From Gadus chalcogrammus (taxonomy: Eukaryota > Chordata > Actinopteri > Gadiformes > Gadidae), in assembly GCF_026213295.1 (NCBI RefSeq), contig NC_079420.1:4169268-4233267 (forward strand): a DNA stretch of 64,000 nucleotides, in the 5' to 3' direction. The notes under the pieces were generated by a model. That model was not told the DNA's origin and searched no databases. It was given only the letters and a program-made list of their open reading frames with translations. This document shows, in pieces, positions 29,780 through 57,779 of the stretch; the stretch's first letter is position 1, and every line of letters begins with the position of its first letter. Made by a program: the position numbers and the translations under genes.

Positions 29780-29909
29780 ATCTGTGTGTGTGAGAGATAG
29801 TGTACAATAGAGCGAATGAAAGAGGAAAATCCATCCAAGTCAACACTTCAGAGTGGAGACTAGCTATAAAAGAGCCATGGATAATTTACTCTTTGGGCTT
29901 AAAACACAT

Positions 29910-29946
<37 letters not shown>

Positions 29947-30250
29947 ATGATATATTCACACATACACACACACAAACACTCATACACACACACAAAGATT
30001 AGAAGTGGTAGACAGGCGAAAGAACGAGAAAGGGAAGGGGGAATAGAGAGGGAGGGAGAGGGAGAAGAAGGGAAGGCGAGATAGAGACAGAGGATGGAGG
30101 AAGAAGGAAGGGAGCGAGGAAGTAAAGGCAGAGAGAGCGTGAACAAAGCCCCGGTCCTCATCAGTGATGCTCGGTGAGGACGCAGGACGGCAGCCCGCTG
30201 AGAGCCAGTCGGTTGTCTGCTCCTGCCTTTGATCTGGCGACCCCCCCCCC

Positions 30251-30287
<37 letters not shown>

Positions 30288-33200
30288 GCCCCAACCCTCC
30301 ATCTGGAGTCGACTGCTCTCGCCTGCTCTACGACTCCAACGACCGAGCAGAAAAAGCGCAGCATCAAAGCTGTAAGATGGAGTCCTACAGTCCTAGTGGC
30401 GATGGTAAATGGGCTGCCTTTATACTTCGCTCTCCAGACCTGTGGCCACTTAAAGCGCTTCACAATTAGTGCCTCTGATTCACCCGTTCACACAACCATT
30501 CATACACCGACGGTGGTGTCAATCATGCAAGGGGACAGTCAGACAGAGGGCAAAACAGAGAGCAAGGGCACAGGCAGTCAGACACCCAGTAAGGTGTATA
30601 CGTTTTGGCTCAGGGACTCCTGGACAATCGAGGAGGAGCTGGGGATCAAACCCGAACCCTTTCACTTGAGCCACTGCCGTCCTAACAACCCTATCCCCCC
30701 GTCTTGGCAGAGCCTGCCCGTCTGGGAGACTGAGAACAAGATCCACTGTAACCAGACCCTGGTGGACGGGGACGGACCCAGGACCTTCTGGACCCGGGAG
30801 CTGAACGGGGAGGAGCTGGTTCTGGTGAGTGCTTGTGCCGGGGACCTCGTGATCATCACCTCCGGGTCCCAGAGACACCGGTCAGGGAGGTGGCTTCGTC
30901 AAATAGAGTCGCTGACGAAGCTCGTCCCAAGAGTCTGGGTTGGGTTTTGGGTGGGCCTAACTAATCAGAACTGTGCAGACATATCGAGTTCAGAGACGCT
31001 CCAGCTGTGCGGATGGTTAAGTGTTTACAAAACCAAACAAAATCAAGTATGTTGAATATAGATATGACCGTATCTATCTAACGTACCAAGCCTTATGATT
31101 TCCACTAAGGGTGTGTTAGGGTTATGACACTATTTCATCAACGTGCATCATACCCCCCCCCCCTCCTCCCCAACTCTACTCTGCCTTCACGCTATTCTGT
31201 CCTCACATGGCGTGACGGTCCTTTAAGACCCAGTGCAACAGGGAACCCAGAGTCTGTCTCCAAATGGTGGTGATGCTCCTTTAAGACAGTGGAACCGGGT
31301 TGAACCCAGTCTATCTCCACACAGCGGGAATTCTCCTTTAAGGCAGTGGAACCGGGTTGAACCCAGTCTCTCTCCACACAGCGGGAATTCTCCTTTAAGG
31401 CAGTGGAACCGGGTTGAACCCAGTCTCTCTCCACATAGCGGGAATTCTCCTTTAAGACAGTGGAACCGGGTTGAACCCAGTCTATCTCCACACAGCGGGA
31501 ATTCTCCTTTAAGGCAGTGGAACCGGGTTGAACCCAGTCTCTCTCCACATAGCGGGAATTCTCCTTTAAGACAGTGGAACGGGGTTCAACCCAGTCTCCA
31601 CATAGCGGTAATTCTCCTTTAAGGCAGTGGAACCGGGTTGAACCCAGTCTCTCTCCACATAGCGGGAATTCTCCTTTAAGACAGTGGAACGGGGTTCAAC
31701 CCAGTCTCCACATAGCGGGAATTCTCCTTTAAGACAGTGGAACAGGGTTCAACCCAGTCCGTCTCCACATGGCGTTGATTCACATTAAGACAGGGGTTCA
31801 ACCTTGGAGACAAATGTTTTAACATCACGAAGCGTGTGAGGTAATGCAAGCACCCTTGAGATTTGTCTATAAAGGAGATGAGTGATATACCCCCCCCCCC
31901 CCCCTTTCATGAGAGAAGGAGATGGGAGAGAGTAACAGGAAGAGGCTTTTACGTTGACGAGGCAGTAAACTGGCTTTGGTGTTTTAACAGATTAAAATGG
32001 CTGAAAGTCATTGGGTCTAAAGCCCAGTAAATGTCATGTGGAGGCTCTGAGATGGACAGACGATAAAAGTTTCAATTTTTTTCCTAATGGTTCCTACCGT
32101 AGTCTGTGTTGTTTCTGACTGGTGCACCCGCAGTCTGTTAGTTAGCAAGACTAGTAGTTTGACTACAGGAAAAACATTAAATTTTAAATTTTATGGAGAA
32201 TAAATGCCATTCAGTTTTTTACGAAGAAAGAAAAGGGAGAAAAAAAATAATTTTATTGTGGAATTTCAAATCCTTCCCTTGCTTGACATCTCTCGTAACA
32301 TGAAGAACGTAATCACTAACGACAAAGAGGGAAAATAAATGAATTGCTCAAACCAAAACCAAACTACATTTTTGTCAGGGAGCCACATTTCAAACAAACC
32401 CCAAAAGTGGGCTTCAGGCCTCTCTGAAGGAATATAAATGCAAACAGACATTCACTACCAACCCCTCAATATCGTTTTGTAATGACTCAAGACAACTGGT
32501 ACTGACTGCATGGGCAGAGAGAACTCATGGACAAGGGCTTTCTGGCCCTCTTGTTTGGATGGGGCTGGCAGGTTGTCAGAAGTGATAAAAGTATTGTACC
32601 CAATTGTTACATGGGGGGGGGGGGCATCCCCACAAAACACAAACAGTCTTCAGTGGCCAAACATGCTTAACACATGCAACGATGTGATTCCATTGTTTTA
32701 GTCACCCTCAATGTGCAGACACTGATGGCCATGTAATGTGGATGTAACCTCAACGAGTGTGACGCTAGACGTATAAATGTCGAAAAAAAACGAAAGTTGG
32801 GACAGGAGATTCTTAAGGGGGAAATGAATGGTGAGTCATCGATGTCTGGAGACAGCGGAACGAACAATGTGGAAGCAAAGCGGGTTCCTCTCGAGGATGC
32901 GAAATGTCTGGCTGACTCCATCCCCAGACAGTGGAGACTGAAAGGCATGGGCTAGGCTGCTCGCCGTCACAGGGCAAGCGTCTGATTATCTCTGGCAGTT
33001 CACACTGTAAACTGGGGCACATTTCCATAAGCTTTGCTTTGTCCCGTTTCAAATGGTTGTGTCTGCGGAACACTTTTAGGCAAGTACTCGGGAAAGGGGA
33101 TTTTAGAGCCGCATTGGATATTCTTGTGTGTGTGTGTGAAGTGGGGGGGGGGGTACGATTATAAAACATATTTTTGGTCTATAACATTTGTTTTGAGTTA

Positions 33201-33889
33201 AACTTTTTTTATCCTCACCTCAACTCTCTCCTAAAAATACTCTTATGGCATTCCTTCTGTCTGGTACTATAATACTGTACAGATAAGAGTAGGCCTCCAT
33301 TTCAATCTTTTTTGGAGTTCGTCAGAGGGTTCAAGGTCTTTTGTTAATATCTGAACAAATGGAAGGTCAGTGAGGCCAAAGTAGAAACATTGCCTTGCAT
33401 AAATCAATTGCAGTATGCAGGGCACGAATTCTGGTTCAGATAGTGTGACCCAAAAGATGTATAGAACCCAATAGATGTATAGAACCCCATTGTTACAGAG
33501 GGGACAGGCAAAGGGTGCGCAAAGAAATACTCTGGACATGAAACTGCTACAACAATATTTCTGCGTCTGCCCGACATGGGAGAACGCTTTGGGCTCAAAT
33601 CCGTTCACTGGATAAAATATTATATATCGATAGTATTTTTTCAATTGCGTCAATTTGTGTCAATTGTCTGTCCACAATTTTTTTCCCGTGGACATACTGA
33701 AACAAGCAAAGAAACCTAATTTACACAGAGGGACAACTGTCGAGAGCTCCCAATAAAAAACCAAAGGGTTAATAAATGGTCACTAACATAGTACAATGCG
33801 ATAGTTGTTGGTTTCCAACCTCTTTTCCCTTTTTCCAGACATTTGGAGCAGACGATGTCGTGTGCACACGGATTTACATGCGAGAGTGA
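20593..33889 (+). CDS. crabp1: Cellular retinoic acid-binding protein 1
   Basis: This cytosolic lipid-binding beta-barrel of the FABP family binds all-trans retinoic acid and delivers it to metabolising enzymes. Coding exons 20593-20662 (70 nt), 23736-23914 (179), 30711-30824 (114) and 33839-33889 (51) have the standard four-exon FABP/CRABP pattern and give 137 residues, the human length. The N-terminus [20 protein letters not shown] differs from human CRABP1 at one position (I for T). Exon 2 reads [20 protein letters not shown] and continues to [11 protein letters not shown]. Exon 3 ends [11 protein letters not shown] and exon 4 is [16 protein letters not shown]. The carboxylate-binding residues (R112, R132, Y134 counting Met) are present, as are the basic helix residues K21, R30 and K31. 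Introns are 3.1, 6.8 and 3.0 kb and crowded with simple repeats. Human CRABP1 and IREB2 are also neighbours, which supports orthology. Whether this is the a or b teleost copy is not decided. Confidence 0.97.
21094..21162. repeat. (TC)n plus C-run in crabp1 intron 1
   Basis: Nearly pure CT dinucleotides followed by a C-run beginning near 21,148. Confidence 0.85.
22935..23711. repeat. Compound (TG)n / ATCTCTGTATG microsatellite before crabp1 exon 2
   Basis: A 780-bp tract built from (TG)n blocks separated by recurring ATCTCTGTATG or ATCTGTG phrases, a higher-order repeat. It ends 24 bp before crabp1 exon 2 (23736). Its open frames on both strands (Cys-Val and His-Thr repeats) are artefacts of the repeat. 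Confidence 0.95.
24040..24430. repeat. G/A-rich minisatellite (GAGAGGGAGGCAGAGGGG-type units)
   Basis: About 20 imperfect copies of 16-34 bp units with the core GAGGCAGAGGGGGAGAG, in crabp1 intron 2, about 125 bp after the exon 2 donor. The plus strand is purine-rich. Confidence 0.85.
27485..27655 (+). repeat. tRNA-derived SINE-like repeat in crabp1 intron 2
   Basis: It begins GTGGTAGGGTAGTCTAGTGG, a tRNA-like box A style head. It ends with GTGGATAAAAGCCTCTGCTC, a diverged form of the tail shared by many fish SINEs (…TGGATAAAAGCGTCTGC…). The family assignment is from memory. Confidence 0.6.
29345..29520. repeat. Teleost interspersed repeat, copy 1 (crabp1 intron 2)
   Basis: Shares the order 'GCGCTTTTCAGACC … TGTGGCCA … AAGCGCTT-like … CATTCATACGCCGATGG … GTGTCA … TTGCAGGGCGAC' with the copy at 30410-30685. 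This order is typical of an abundant fish repeat. Confidence 0.65.
29711..29795. repeat. (TG)n with CG interruptions
   Basis: Dinucleotide tract in crabp1 intron 2; a reciprocal (CA)n tract follows at 29,911-29,990. Confidence 0.9.
29911..29990. repeat. (CA)n tract
   Basis: Imperfect (CA)n in crabp1 intron 2. Confidence 0.9.
30241..30286. repeat. C13 run followed by (AC)n
   Basis: Thirteen C residues at 30241-30253 run directly into an (AC)n tract in crabp1 intron 2. Confidence 0.9.
30410..30685. repeat. Teleost interspersed repeat, copy 2, ending next to crabp1 exon 3
   Basis: Same family as 29345-29520. It carries CCAGACCTGTGGCCACTTAA, CATTCATACACCGACGG and GGTGTCAATCATGCAAGG, then a 3' part with CTCAGGGACTCCTGGACAAT, GGGGATCAAACCCGAACCCT and GAGCCACTGCCGTCCTAA. 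It ends about 25 bp before crabp1 exon 3 (30711), leaving only the last part of the intron as non-repeat sequence. Confidence 0.7.
31240..31790. repeat. 57-bp minisatellite in crabp1 intron 3
   Basis: About nine copies of a 57-bp unit with core GCGGGAATTCTCCTTTAAGG then CAGTGGAACCGGGTTGAACC. Successive GCGGGAATTC motifs start at 31324, 31381 and 31438. A few units are shortened near CAGTCTCCACATAGCG. Because 57 is a multiple of three, long open frames appear on both strands; these are not genes. Confidence 0.93.
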
Positions 33890-34240
33890 AGATCGGAAGC
33901 GCAACAGGCCAGATGAACAAGGGAAACGCGACAAGCCTGAAATACTGCCATTGAAACCAGTTTGCACCGGTTTAACATATCAAGTCGAAACAATCAAAAA
34001 ACAAAGTAACAATGCATTCTGTTTTGTGTCGTGTTATGTTGTGTTACAGCTGAAGCTAGTTGTATGTATTGTGTATGTAACAGCAGCTCTTTTTTGTGGT
34101 GTGGTTGACAGTAACTGTCTCTCTGGATGCTTAACGTTCATAACGTGCAAGCTCTGTTGTTCATGTGTTAGAATAGGCTCTCTAAGGCAATCACAAATCA
34201 ATGGAAAACAAGAATAAAAAAGTCAATAAAAAACAATAAA
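33890..34240 (+). other. crabp1 3' UTR with clustered polyA signals
   Basis: Follows the crabp1 stop. Three AATAAA hexamers occur at about 34,213, 34,225 and 34,235, giving a 3' UTR of about 350-370 nt. Confidence 0.6.
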
Positions 34241-36314
34241 GACAACAGCCTGTGGAAATTGTTGTAATTCTTCTTCTTTCAGAAAGAAAACGTGGGCCTA
34301 TTATGCCTACACATAAAATACCTTTTGGAATAGGATTTGAGATGTAATGTTACATTATTTCAGTAATCACACATCCCGAAGGCAAACTATGTTCTCATAA
34401 AGGTCAAAAGAAGGACAATAATGATGCCATCATGATTTGACGTGGCTCGTCTAGGAACTCATTTCATTTCATTTCAAACCTTTATTTAAGACATAGATTT
34501 GCATTTGAGATTTCATTAGGACCATGGTTTGTGTAAATTTTACGTAGGATAACAATTATGAACTAAAATTAAGGGTAAATAACAGAGCGCAAATAATATA
34601 TATTTGTACATTTGAATTTAATTTTTATTGCTATTTTTTTTGCATTTTATTTTCAATTGGTCAGATTCTTGCAGTATTACCCATGTTATAATAGCCCCTT
34701 GCTGTTAATACTTTTTTCACGTTAGAGAACTAAGCATTCACGCCTCTCCCACCACAGTGTGACGGGACGGACGCCGTTCCCACAGAGACCGTCTGGGATT
34801 CTGATCCATCGCTAAGGCAACGCGATTAAACCCTGCAGGCACTGGCGAAGATAAGCACGGTGGGACTGGAAATAGGACGCTCAAAGCGTGGGGTCCTCCC
34901 CCAGATTCATGTGCAGTAAGATACTGCAGAAGAAGATTTGAATTGTGACGATAAAAAGTATTTATTTGAAAATGACTATTAGGTCATTTAGAGGCAGACT
35001 TGTTAATCCGAAGCAGATATTTCAAATACATGTGATTAAGGAGCAGGCAGGGTTTGAGGCATTATGCTCTAGGTCTGTAGGATGTCTGCACTCTACAGGT
35101 TCGTCTTTAGCATTAAACAACAAGATGCCACAACAGTCCAAGCAGCCTGGCCTTGTCTTAGCTGACCTCTTTCGCTTGGCCGGCCTTTACAAGCCGATGC
35201 CATGCCCAGTGGTCAATATGGACCCGGTAACTCAGAAAAAGGTGGTCGCATGCAAGAGCAGACATGGAAGAGTTCAAACGACCGTGTGCACGGTGGGTTT
35301 CAATTAAAGGGTTTAACAGACAATATTTTTACTTCCATTTTATTTTACTCAAACATTAAGAGTGCTGGCAATTGTATTTTTTATGTAGTCTGTGTAAACA
35401 CTTCTAGAACATATGAAGCAGCAAAGCTCTACATTATTTGTATATATATATTTTCGTTAATATAAAGCGCTCTCTCATATGAAGTCAGCAACTTCAGGCA
35501 AGTCGGTGCAGTGTGGCAACTGTGGGTGATCACTTCCAAACAAGCTAATGCTAGAGAAATGGGACTATAGAGAATCTATACCCATTCTCCTTTGCCACAC
35601 CGCATCTGCTGCGGGGATTCAAACCGGCAACCCCAAAAGGATTTTAGAAGGCAAACGCTCTAAGGAAAATGTCTGCAGATATTCAGGTGAGGGTTACAAC
35701 GTTGACAAGTCGTCGGGAGGGAGTGAGGTTAACCCTGGATGACTCTGTTCTCTAATACACACCATATATTTCTCCTTAATGGAAGGCTATATCACCAGAG
35801 TTAATCAGCAGTTATCCAGTGAGCAGGTGTTCGGTGAATGTCTCTCGCCAGACTGTATAATCTGTGGACTTTAACAGTCCAACAACCCCCCAAGTTGACA
35901 TGGAGTCCCCGAACGAGGTCCGGAGTCCATGGACGCCGCGTTGCGCCAGCGGCACGAACGCCGGGAAAACAAAGGAAGAGAATCCGTCTCTGTCCTCCGC
36001 GGCTGCCAGGGAGTAAAAAGGAAGCCCTTTCAGCCTCACGCAGGCACAGCCAAACCAGACGGCCGCTTCCCATTCTCCCATGCCAGGGCCAGCGCTCCGG
36101 GCCTGTGCTTTCTGACCCGGTACCCCCCCCCCCCCCCCCACCTACCCCTCCACCCTGCCTCACAACCGCCAGTTCCCCCCCCCCAAAACCCGAATTGCAA
36201 CGCTTTTCCCTGGGGGGGGGAAGCATGGGGATGTTAATTTAATGACGGGCCAGTGTTCACATGAAGCGGACATACAGCTGAATCACCGGATTGTTCTATT
36301 GGGGAGCTGAGAGA

Positions 36315-36338
36315 CCCCCCCCCCCCCCCCCCCCCCCC
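36315..36338. repeat. C24 homopolymer
   Basis: Twenty-four uninterrupted C residues in intergenic DNA; a shorter C17 run lies at 36123-36139. Confidence 0.95.
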
Positions 36339-38407
36339 ACACTCTCTCTCGCTAGGACTGCCTTGCTGCATCGACGGGGCAGGTCGGCCCCTGAAACAGT
36401 GGGCCCTCTGTGAGAACAACGCTTTGGGGACGACAGCCATTTGGTAAAGAGAAGAAAGACGAAGGCTTTTTTTTCTTCTCTTTTCGGCACTTTTGCCCCA
36501 CTTTCGCTCCTCCGTGGCCGAGAGTAGTTCAAACACTTGAGCTTGGTGGGTTTGATTAAGAGATGAAGAATTGGGACTGGCTGGAGAAGAGCTTCCAACA
36601 TGACAATGTTTATTCTGATGAAATAGAGACTTCAAGTGGCAACCTCAAAAACGTTGGATTTCTTCTTCTTTGGCGCCACCTTTAAGTGGTAATTATTCCC
36701 AGAGAACTCAACGTGTCCCCATAGACAAACAGTTAGTAAAATTCATATCACTGCAAATGAATGGGCTTTCATTAGTGCGTCATCAATCACTAGTGTTACC
36801 TCATTTGCCGATTGATCAGACATTTTATCACATGAAAGTCTTTGAAATTACCACTTTATATTATAAACTGGTAACAGCACAACAATATTTGGTAATTTAA
36901 ATAAATAATCAATAAATTTATAGCACACTTACATTTTTTGCTTCAAAAACCTCTAGCAGATGTCCAGAGTCCTTCTATGTTGGAACAGAGCGGTTAGTCT
37001 TTGTCTATAGTTTCAGCAAAGGGTAACCAAACATTCAGGGTCAGCATTTCACACGAGTGCCAAGTGACTTCCCGTAGGTCACGACATCCTCTGGCATCAC
37101 TTCAGCCAATCCGAACCAGGATGTGGAAATGACAAGTGCTTCAACAGGGGTTCGTGCTGTCCTTGACCAGTTCAAGATCCGGGTATGCATGACCATATCT
37201 AAATGTCCACGCCCGAAAAGCACAGACGCTTACAAAAAGATTGCCCCGTCTTCATGACAAATCGATAAAAGGTTCTTAAACATGGTCGGTTTGGAGGAGA
37301 CAAGGGGTTTCAAATCGTCTCGACCGGAGCCGTTCTTAATGATTATTTAAGTGTGTACCACAGGAGGCCTCAGCGGCGGTTACATAAGAGCGCCAGACGC
37401 TGCTAATCCTCTTACGGTGGAACAGAGCTGAGCGTGGAGGCCCTGGGGGTCCCTTCATCAAGACGAATCAGTACAACCACTGATCTGATCCACGGTGGAA
37501 GAGATGATCCTCCATCGTGATACTGGGAAGGAAAACCAAAGAACTGCACAACACCCTCTCTCCCCATTAGGGTTCCAGATGAGACCCCTCTCTTGGTAAC
37601 CATGGCCAACTGAGTGAGAGACGAAGTTAGTTCAAATGATGTGATTATTATGGATTATTACAGTGCTCTGGTTGAAGAAGAGTTTGTGGCGAGCCTGGGC
37701 CTTCTGCCAAGCCCTGCTCTGACATCACTCGTGGCGTAATTAGATGTCGGTTGGAAGGCTACATCCGGTCTGCCAGCCAACTTGGCAACAGCTATGTAAA
37801 CCTATGGGTCTTCGAAGAGGCATGCTTCTTCAATAATATTACAAACAAAACAGAGCAGGATTGTACGCGCTTGGCACCATTTTGTGAGATAATGGGTCTG
37901 CGTTGTTTACCGTCTGTGGGTGCCAACGGGTGCCGTGCCAAAACGGCGCCGCTTTTCAGAGTTAACCAAGAGACACTTCCAATCCGAGAGACGTTGAAAA
38001 GTAAAGGGGCCGTGTGCCAAGAGCAATCACGCAGAACAGCTTTGGGGGAAAAAAGTAGGTACCTAAACTTGACCCACCTCCCCGCTCCCTTGGCCCCTTG
38101 TTCTTTTGCACGGGACCTCATTACCACGGGGAGCAGGGGCCGCTAGCCTTCACGCGTCGATTTGGCCCCCTGGCCGAGGACTTCAACGCCACGTTGGAGA
38201 GAGGGAGGCTGGACCGGGGTTCTGAGACGGCGGGTGAGGGTTATTGCGATTCAGTCTCTCACCTGTCTGGCCTCATTGAAGGTTTGAAGGCCGCCGACCA
38301 CCCATTGAGGCTTTAGAGAGCCAGCCTGTCTATTCACATCCGTCAGAGGGGCCCCCAGGGCAGGCCTCCAGAGTTCAGGGCCAATTAACTCTCACATCAT
38401 GAGGTTC

Positions 38408-38427
38408 TTTTTTTTTTTTTTTTTTTT
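38408..38427. repeat. T20 homopolymer
   Basis: Uninterrupted T run in the crabp1-sin3a intergenic region. Confidence 0.9.
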
Positions 38428-40409
38428 ACAATCTCGGCTCTTTCATATGAAACCTTACCAGTGTACAAATAATGAATAAACCATGTACATGTTGATATCA
38501 CAGCCCCGTTTGAACAGTAGGAATGTGAATATGCTTTTGTGGCCTTTTTATATCCCAAAGAGCTGTTGAATCATTAATCATTATATAATAGTCCTACTGA
38601 TATAGCCTGTCCTAAAGTTATACCGATATGACACTTTTTATATAGAATTAAATAGAGTAGGCTTATATGGCCCTGTAATTATTAGAATTTCGCGGTCGAG
38701 ACTAGTTATCCAAATTATGTTTACACCGATCAACATCAGCAACAATGCCGAAAATATTCACCATTTTGCCATTATTGACTGACTGTTGGCTAGTTGTACT
38801 GACCTGGTATACCGTTATTTGGACACCAACGTTGAAGCCGAACATGGGCCCGTCCTCATCGACCTCAAGGCCAGTCAAGGGGCCTCTTGTATTCGTCCAC
38901 GTCGTAGTTGAATTCCAGGGATAATTGTGTTCATCATGTTAAGTTTCGTTGCACAACGGTAACAGAGTTTCAGGAGGCAAGAGGATTAGCAAGAAAATAT
39001 CACAAAGCAATGTCAAAGCAATTGATCAAATGTAGGCTACAATTGCAATTAAATCCGTTATATTTTGACGTTTGACTTAATTATATGGTTCTTCACATGA
39101 ATAAATACGGAAGAAAATAGCCTTTTCCGCAGTTTGTGATGCATTTCCATCACGAGTATACCTATGCCCTAACTGGTTTTCAATAGTCAACCGACTACTC
39201 CCTCTACTGGACACTAAGGGAATATATAAAATAATTTATCAACACTGAAAGAACTGTGAGTACTATTGCAACTATGGTTGCTCTCCCCTTTGTCCAGTCA
39301 TTTTTTTTCCAAAGGTCGGTTTACATAACACTGTTCAATGACAAAATGTAATGATTTGCAAGTAGTTATGACTACACATGCACATGTCAGTTAGTGGACA
39401 TGTCCAACGTGTCATAGCTGTGTAACACATGCAAAATGAATAGTATTGAGTCTCCCTGTAGCATCATGTAAAAAGTCTGTTTATTATATACAACGTGAAA
39501 AGTTGTGACTGCACCATACACAAAGACAAAACCATGTGCATTGCATGGACTGAATAAAACCGCTCAATTATTATACACAAGACAACACACTCCAACAGCT
39601 GGAGTCTAAAAGACAGGCAACGAGAAACAAAACTCGAGGAACTACAAAAAAAAAAAAAATACAATAAAAATACAAAATAAACTGTAGGCTACAAATAGTT
39701 TTATTATTACCTTAAATAATGTCTCAATAAACGCGCGAAAGACATGCTGTGTGACTTTTTCTATTATCAAAAATATGGAGATGGGATGTTTGATTTGTGT
39801 TCTCGGCATTAAGGAGTCTAATCGGAGGGAGGGGATAGGTTGGATGGACTTCCTGTTAACTGAACCTTTGGTTGAGCCACTTCCTGTAGCCAAGGGACCG
39901 GGTCACAGTGTTACAGGGGCAGTGAATATAATCAAACCAGTCCTCGTCAATCATGTCACAATCCGGAGAAAATCTAAAGAATATAAACACATGATGGGGG
40001 GGAAAAAATAATAATAAGCAGAGGAAAATATAATATATATATTTATCAACAGTTATTTTATATATAAGACCTGGATACAATTCTACTTAAAAAAGTGTAA
40101 CTAGAGAAATTAAAAAGGACAAAAAATGTGTGTGCGTGGATGTGTGCATGTGTGTATATGTGTTTGCGTGTGTGTTTAGAGGGGGGCCGTGGGATCATAT
40201 CTTTGTAATAAACTCCCTTTGGTAAAAACTGTAATAAATGGTCTTGTATGTCAGCCTTCTTATACATACTACTTTTGCCATTTACCAGTAACATCCACAA
40301 TAAGCATGGAAAGTATTACTAGCACAACAACACAAATCTGTCATAAAAAGTCTGAGAATATATACAAATTATTTACAATGTGGTTGGGCTGCCGGAAGGA
40401 GAGAGAGAG

Positions 40410-40561
<152 letters not shown>

Positions 40562-40690
40562 CGAAAGAGAAATAGATAGAGAGCTAGAGAGAGCTGGTGT
40601 ATTGGTGAGGGCCTTATGTCAGTGAGTTAAAACAAATAGAAGTTTGAGTACTGGGGCGGCCAGGATCATTGATGTTATGTATATATATAG

Positions 40691-40722
<32 letters not shown>

Positions 40723-40984
40723 TCACACAAAACTCATACACTGGAATACATGTCAGTATCTGACATTCATGAGCGTTACAATTTTACAGTCTTATGTCAC
40801 CAAACAGTGTTGCACGGGCTAATATACAACCATCTAGTAGTTTCCCTCTTGTTTATTTATTATTTGCATTCATTTGAATAAAACGCAACAGTACACATCC
40901 TACTCTTAACCCCACAATACTGTTTGGGACGCAGACGCTATAACTTGAATGCTGCTAGAACCGCAATAACATGCTCCTCTTATG

Positions 40985-41346
40985 GTAGCTACCAGGTCGC
41001 TCTCCCCCCTCGGTCTAATGTTAGCCGTCAGGTCTCTCTCTCTCCCCCTCTGTCAAATAGCAGGTACCAGGTCTCCCTCTCTCTCCCCATCTGTCTTATC
41101 GTAGCTTCCAGGTCTCTCTCCCTCATCTTTCTAATGGTAGCTACCAGGTCTCTCTCTCTCTCTGTCTGTCCAATAGCAGGTACTAGGTCTCTCTCCCTCT
41201 CTGTCTAATCACAGGAACTATGTCTATCTCTCCCTCTCGGTCTAATGGTAGGTAGGTATGGGTCTCCCTCTCTCTTGCGGTCTGTCTACTTGCAGGCAAG
41301 TACATGCGTCCCTCTCTTTCTGTGTTATGGCAGGTAGGTACATGTG

Positions 41347-41377
<31 letters not shown>

Positions 41378-41520
41378 GTCTGTGTGATGGCTGGTAGGTA
41401 CATGTGTCTCTCTCTCTCTCTCTGTCTGTGTGATGGCAGATAGGTACACGTGTCCTCTCTCTTTCGGCCTAATGGTAGGTACATGTCTCCCTCTCTCCTT
41501 GTCTTACAGCAGGTTACAAT
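40985..41520. repeat. CT-rich minisatellite
   Basis: About twelve imperfect units of 40-60 bp built on TCTCTCTCTCTGTCTGTC and TAATGGTAGGTACCAGG-like segments. Confidence 0.8.
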
Positions 41521-42221
41521 GTTTATCTGTCTCTGTCAAACAATTAACTACCAAGACTTTCTCTGTCTACTGCTAGGGGCCACGTTTTGGCTGGGATTAC
41601 TGGCCTCAAAAGACCACAAACTCTTTTGTACCAGTCTTGGATTGTCCCCAAGCGGCCATGCCTTCTGTCTGGGGGGTAAAAAGTTTGTTTGAGAAGTTGC
41701 TGTTCCTCGCTCTCCATAAGTGCACTTGACCACCTCACTGTTTTCCCAGGGTTATGAAGTATCACAGAAAAAAAAAACTGCTGGATCGGTTTATTGTGTT
41801 TTTAGAAAAGGAGCTTTCTGTGGAAGAACAGGTCTGTTAAATAGTATAAAGCAGCTCCGGCGCAACGCGTCGCGTACAAAATAAAGGAATAAAGGCTTTT
41901 GCTTCCCTCTCTCTACAAAAAGCCCTTTTTTCTCAGAAGCGACCGGAAGCTCTTGGGAAAGTTTGGACTATGGCTAGGAGTGCTGGTAGAGCTCAGTGCA
42001 GAGACTGGCACGCGGAAAAAACATTATTTCTTTTTTGGTTGGCACCGCCAAAATAAAAGCCCTGCAAGAAAAAAAACAGTGGGCCCAGCTGAAAAAGCTG
42101 GTCAAAAAACGTAATATTAATAATGACGTCGGTGATCCAGCCGCCCCAGGTATCAACCCCAATCGACAACACCAGCTATTTAGAAACCAGTTACAAAACC
42201 AGATCCAGAAGCCCCCCCCCC

Positions 42222-42224
<3 letters not shown>

Positions 42225-42261
<37 letters not shown>
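42225..42261. repeat. (AC)n tract after a C-run
   Basis: Short dinucleotide tract about 100 bp downstream of the sin3a stop. Confidence 0.9.
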
Positions 42262-42262
<1 letters not shown>

Positions 42263-42362
42263 TTGAACCCCCACCCCCCTTTTTTCCCCCTCCTCTTTTA
42301 AAACCAAAAACAAACAAAAACAACACCACACTAGTGTCACCAGTTTGGGGCGGTCGCCACTG

Positions 42363-57712
<15,350 letters not shown>

Positions 57713-57779
57713 TATGAACTCATGCTCCAGGGGGCTGAGGGACCTGGAGGATGACAACGCATTTGCAAGGTTTGAGAAT

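Larger units (their letters stand above)
34241..39479. other. Intergenic DNA between crabp1 and sin3a
   Basis: No recognised coding exon. It contains C17 (36123-36139), C24 (36315-36338) and T20 (38408-38427) runs. A moderately GC-rich stretch at 35.9-38.3 kb has no open frame I can assign. Confidence 0.45.

Noticed and set aside
29760..30302. Repeat-rich stretch checked for a CRISPR-like array
   Set aside because: The repeats are dinucleotide microsatellites without regular direct repeats and unique spacers, and the context is a vertebrate intron.
31192..31622. 118- and 129-codon frames on opposite strands at 31.2-31.6 kb
   Set aside because: They are produced by the 57-bp minisatellite, whose unit is a multiple of three. 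They have no splice or homology support.
34740..34880. Possible tRNA or structured RNA gene near 34.8 kb
   Set aside because: No cloverleaf with box A and box B at the right spacing could be built by eye.
35801..36635. Several overlapping frames of 100-140 codons around 36 kb
   Set aside because: They run through C17 and C24 homopolymers, giving Pro or Gly runs, and have no similarity I recognise.
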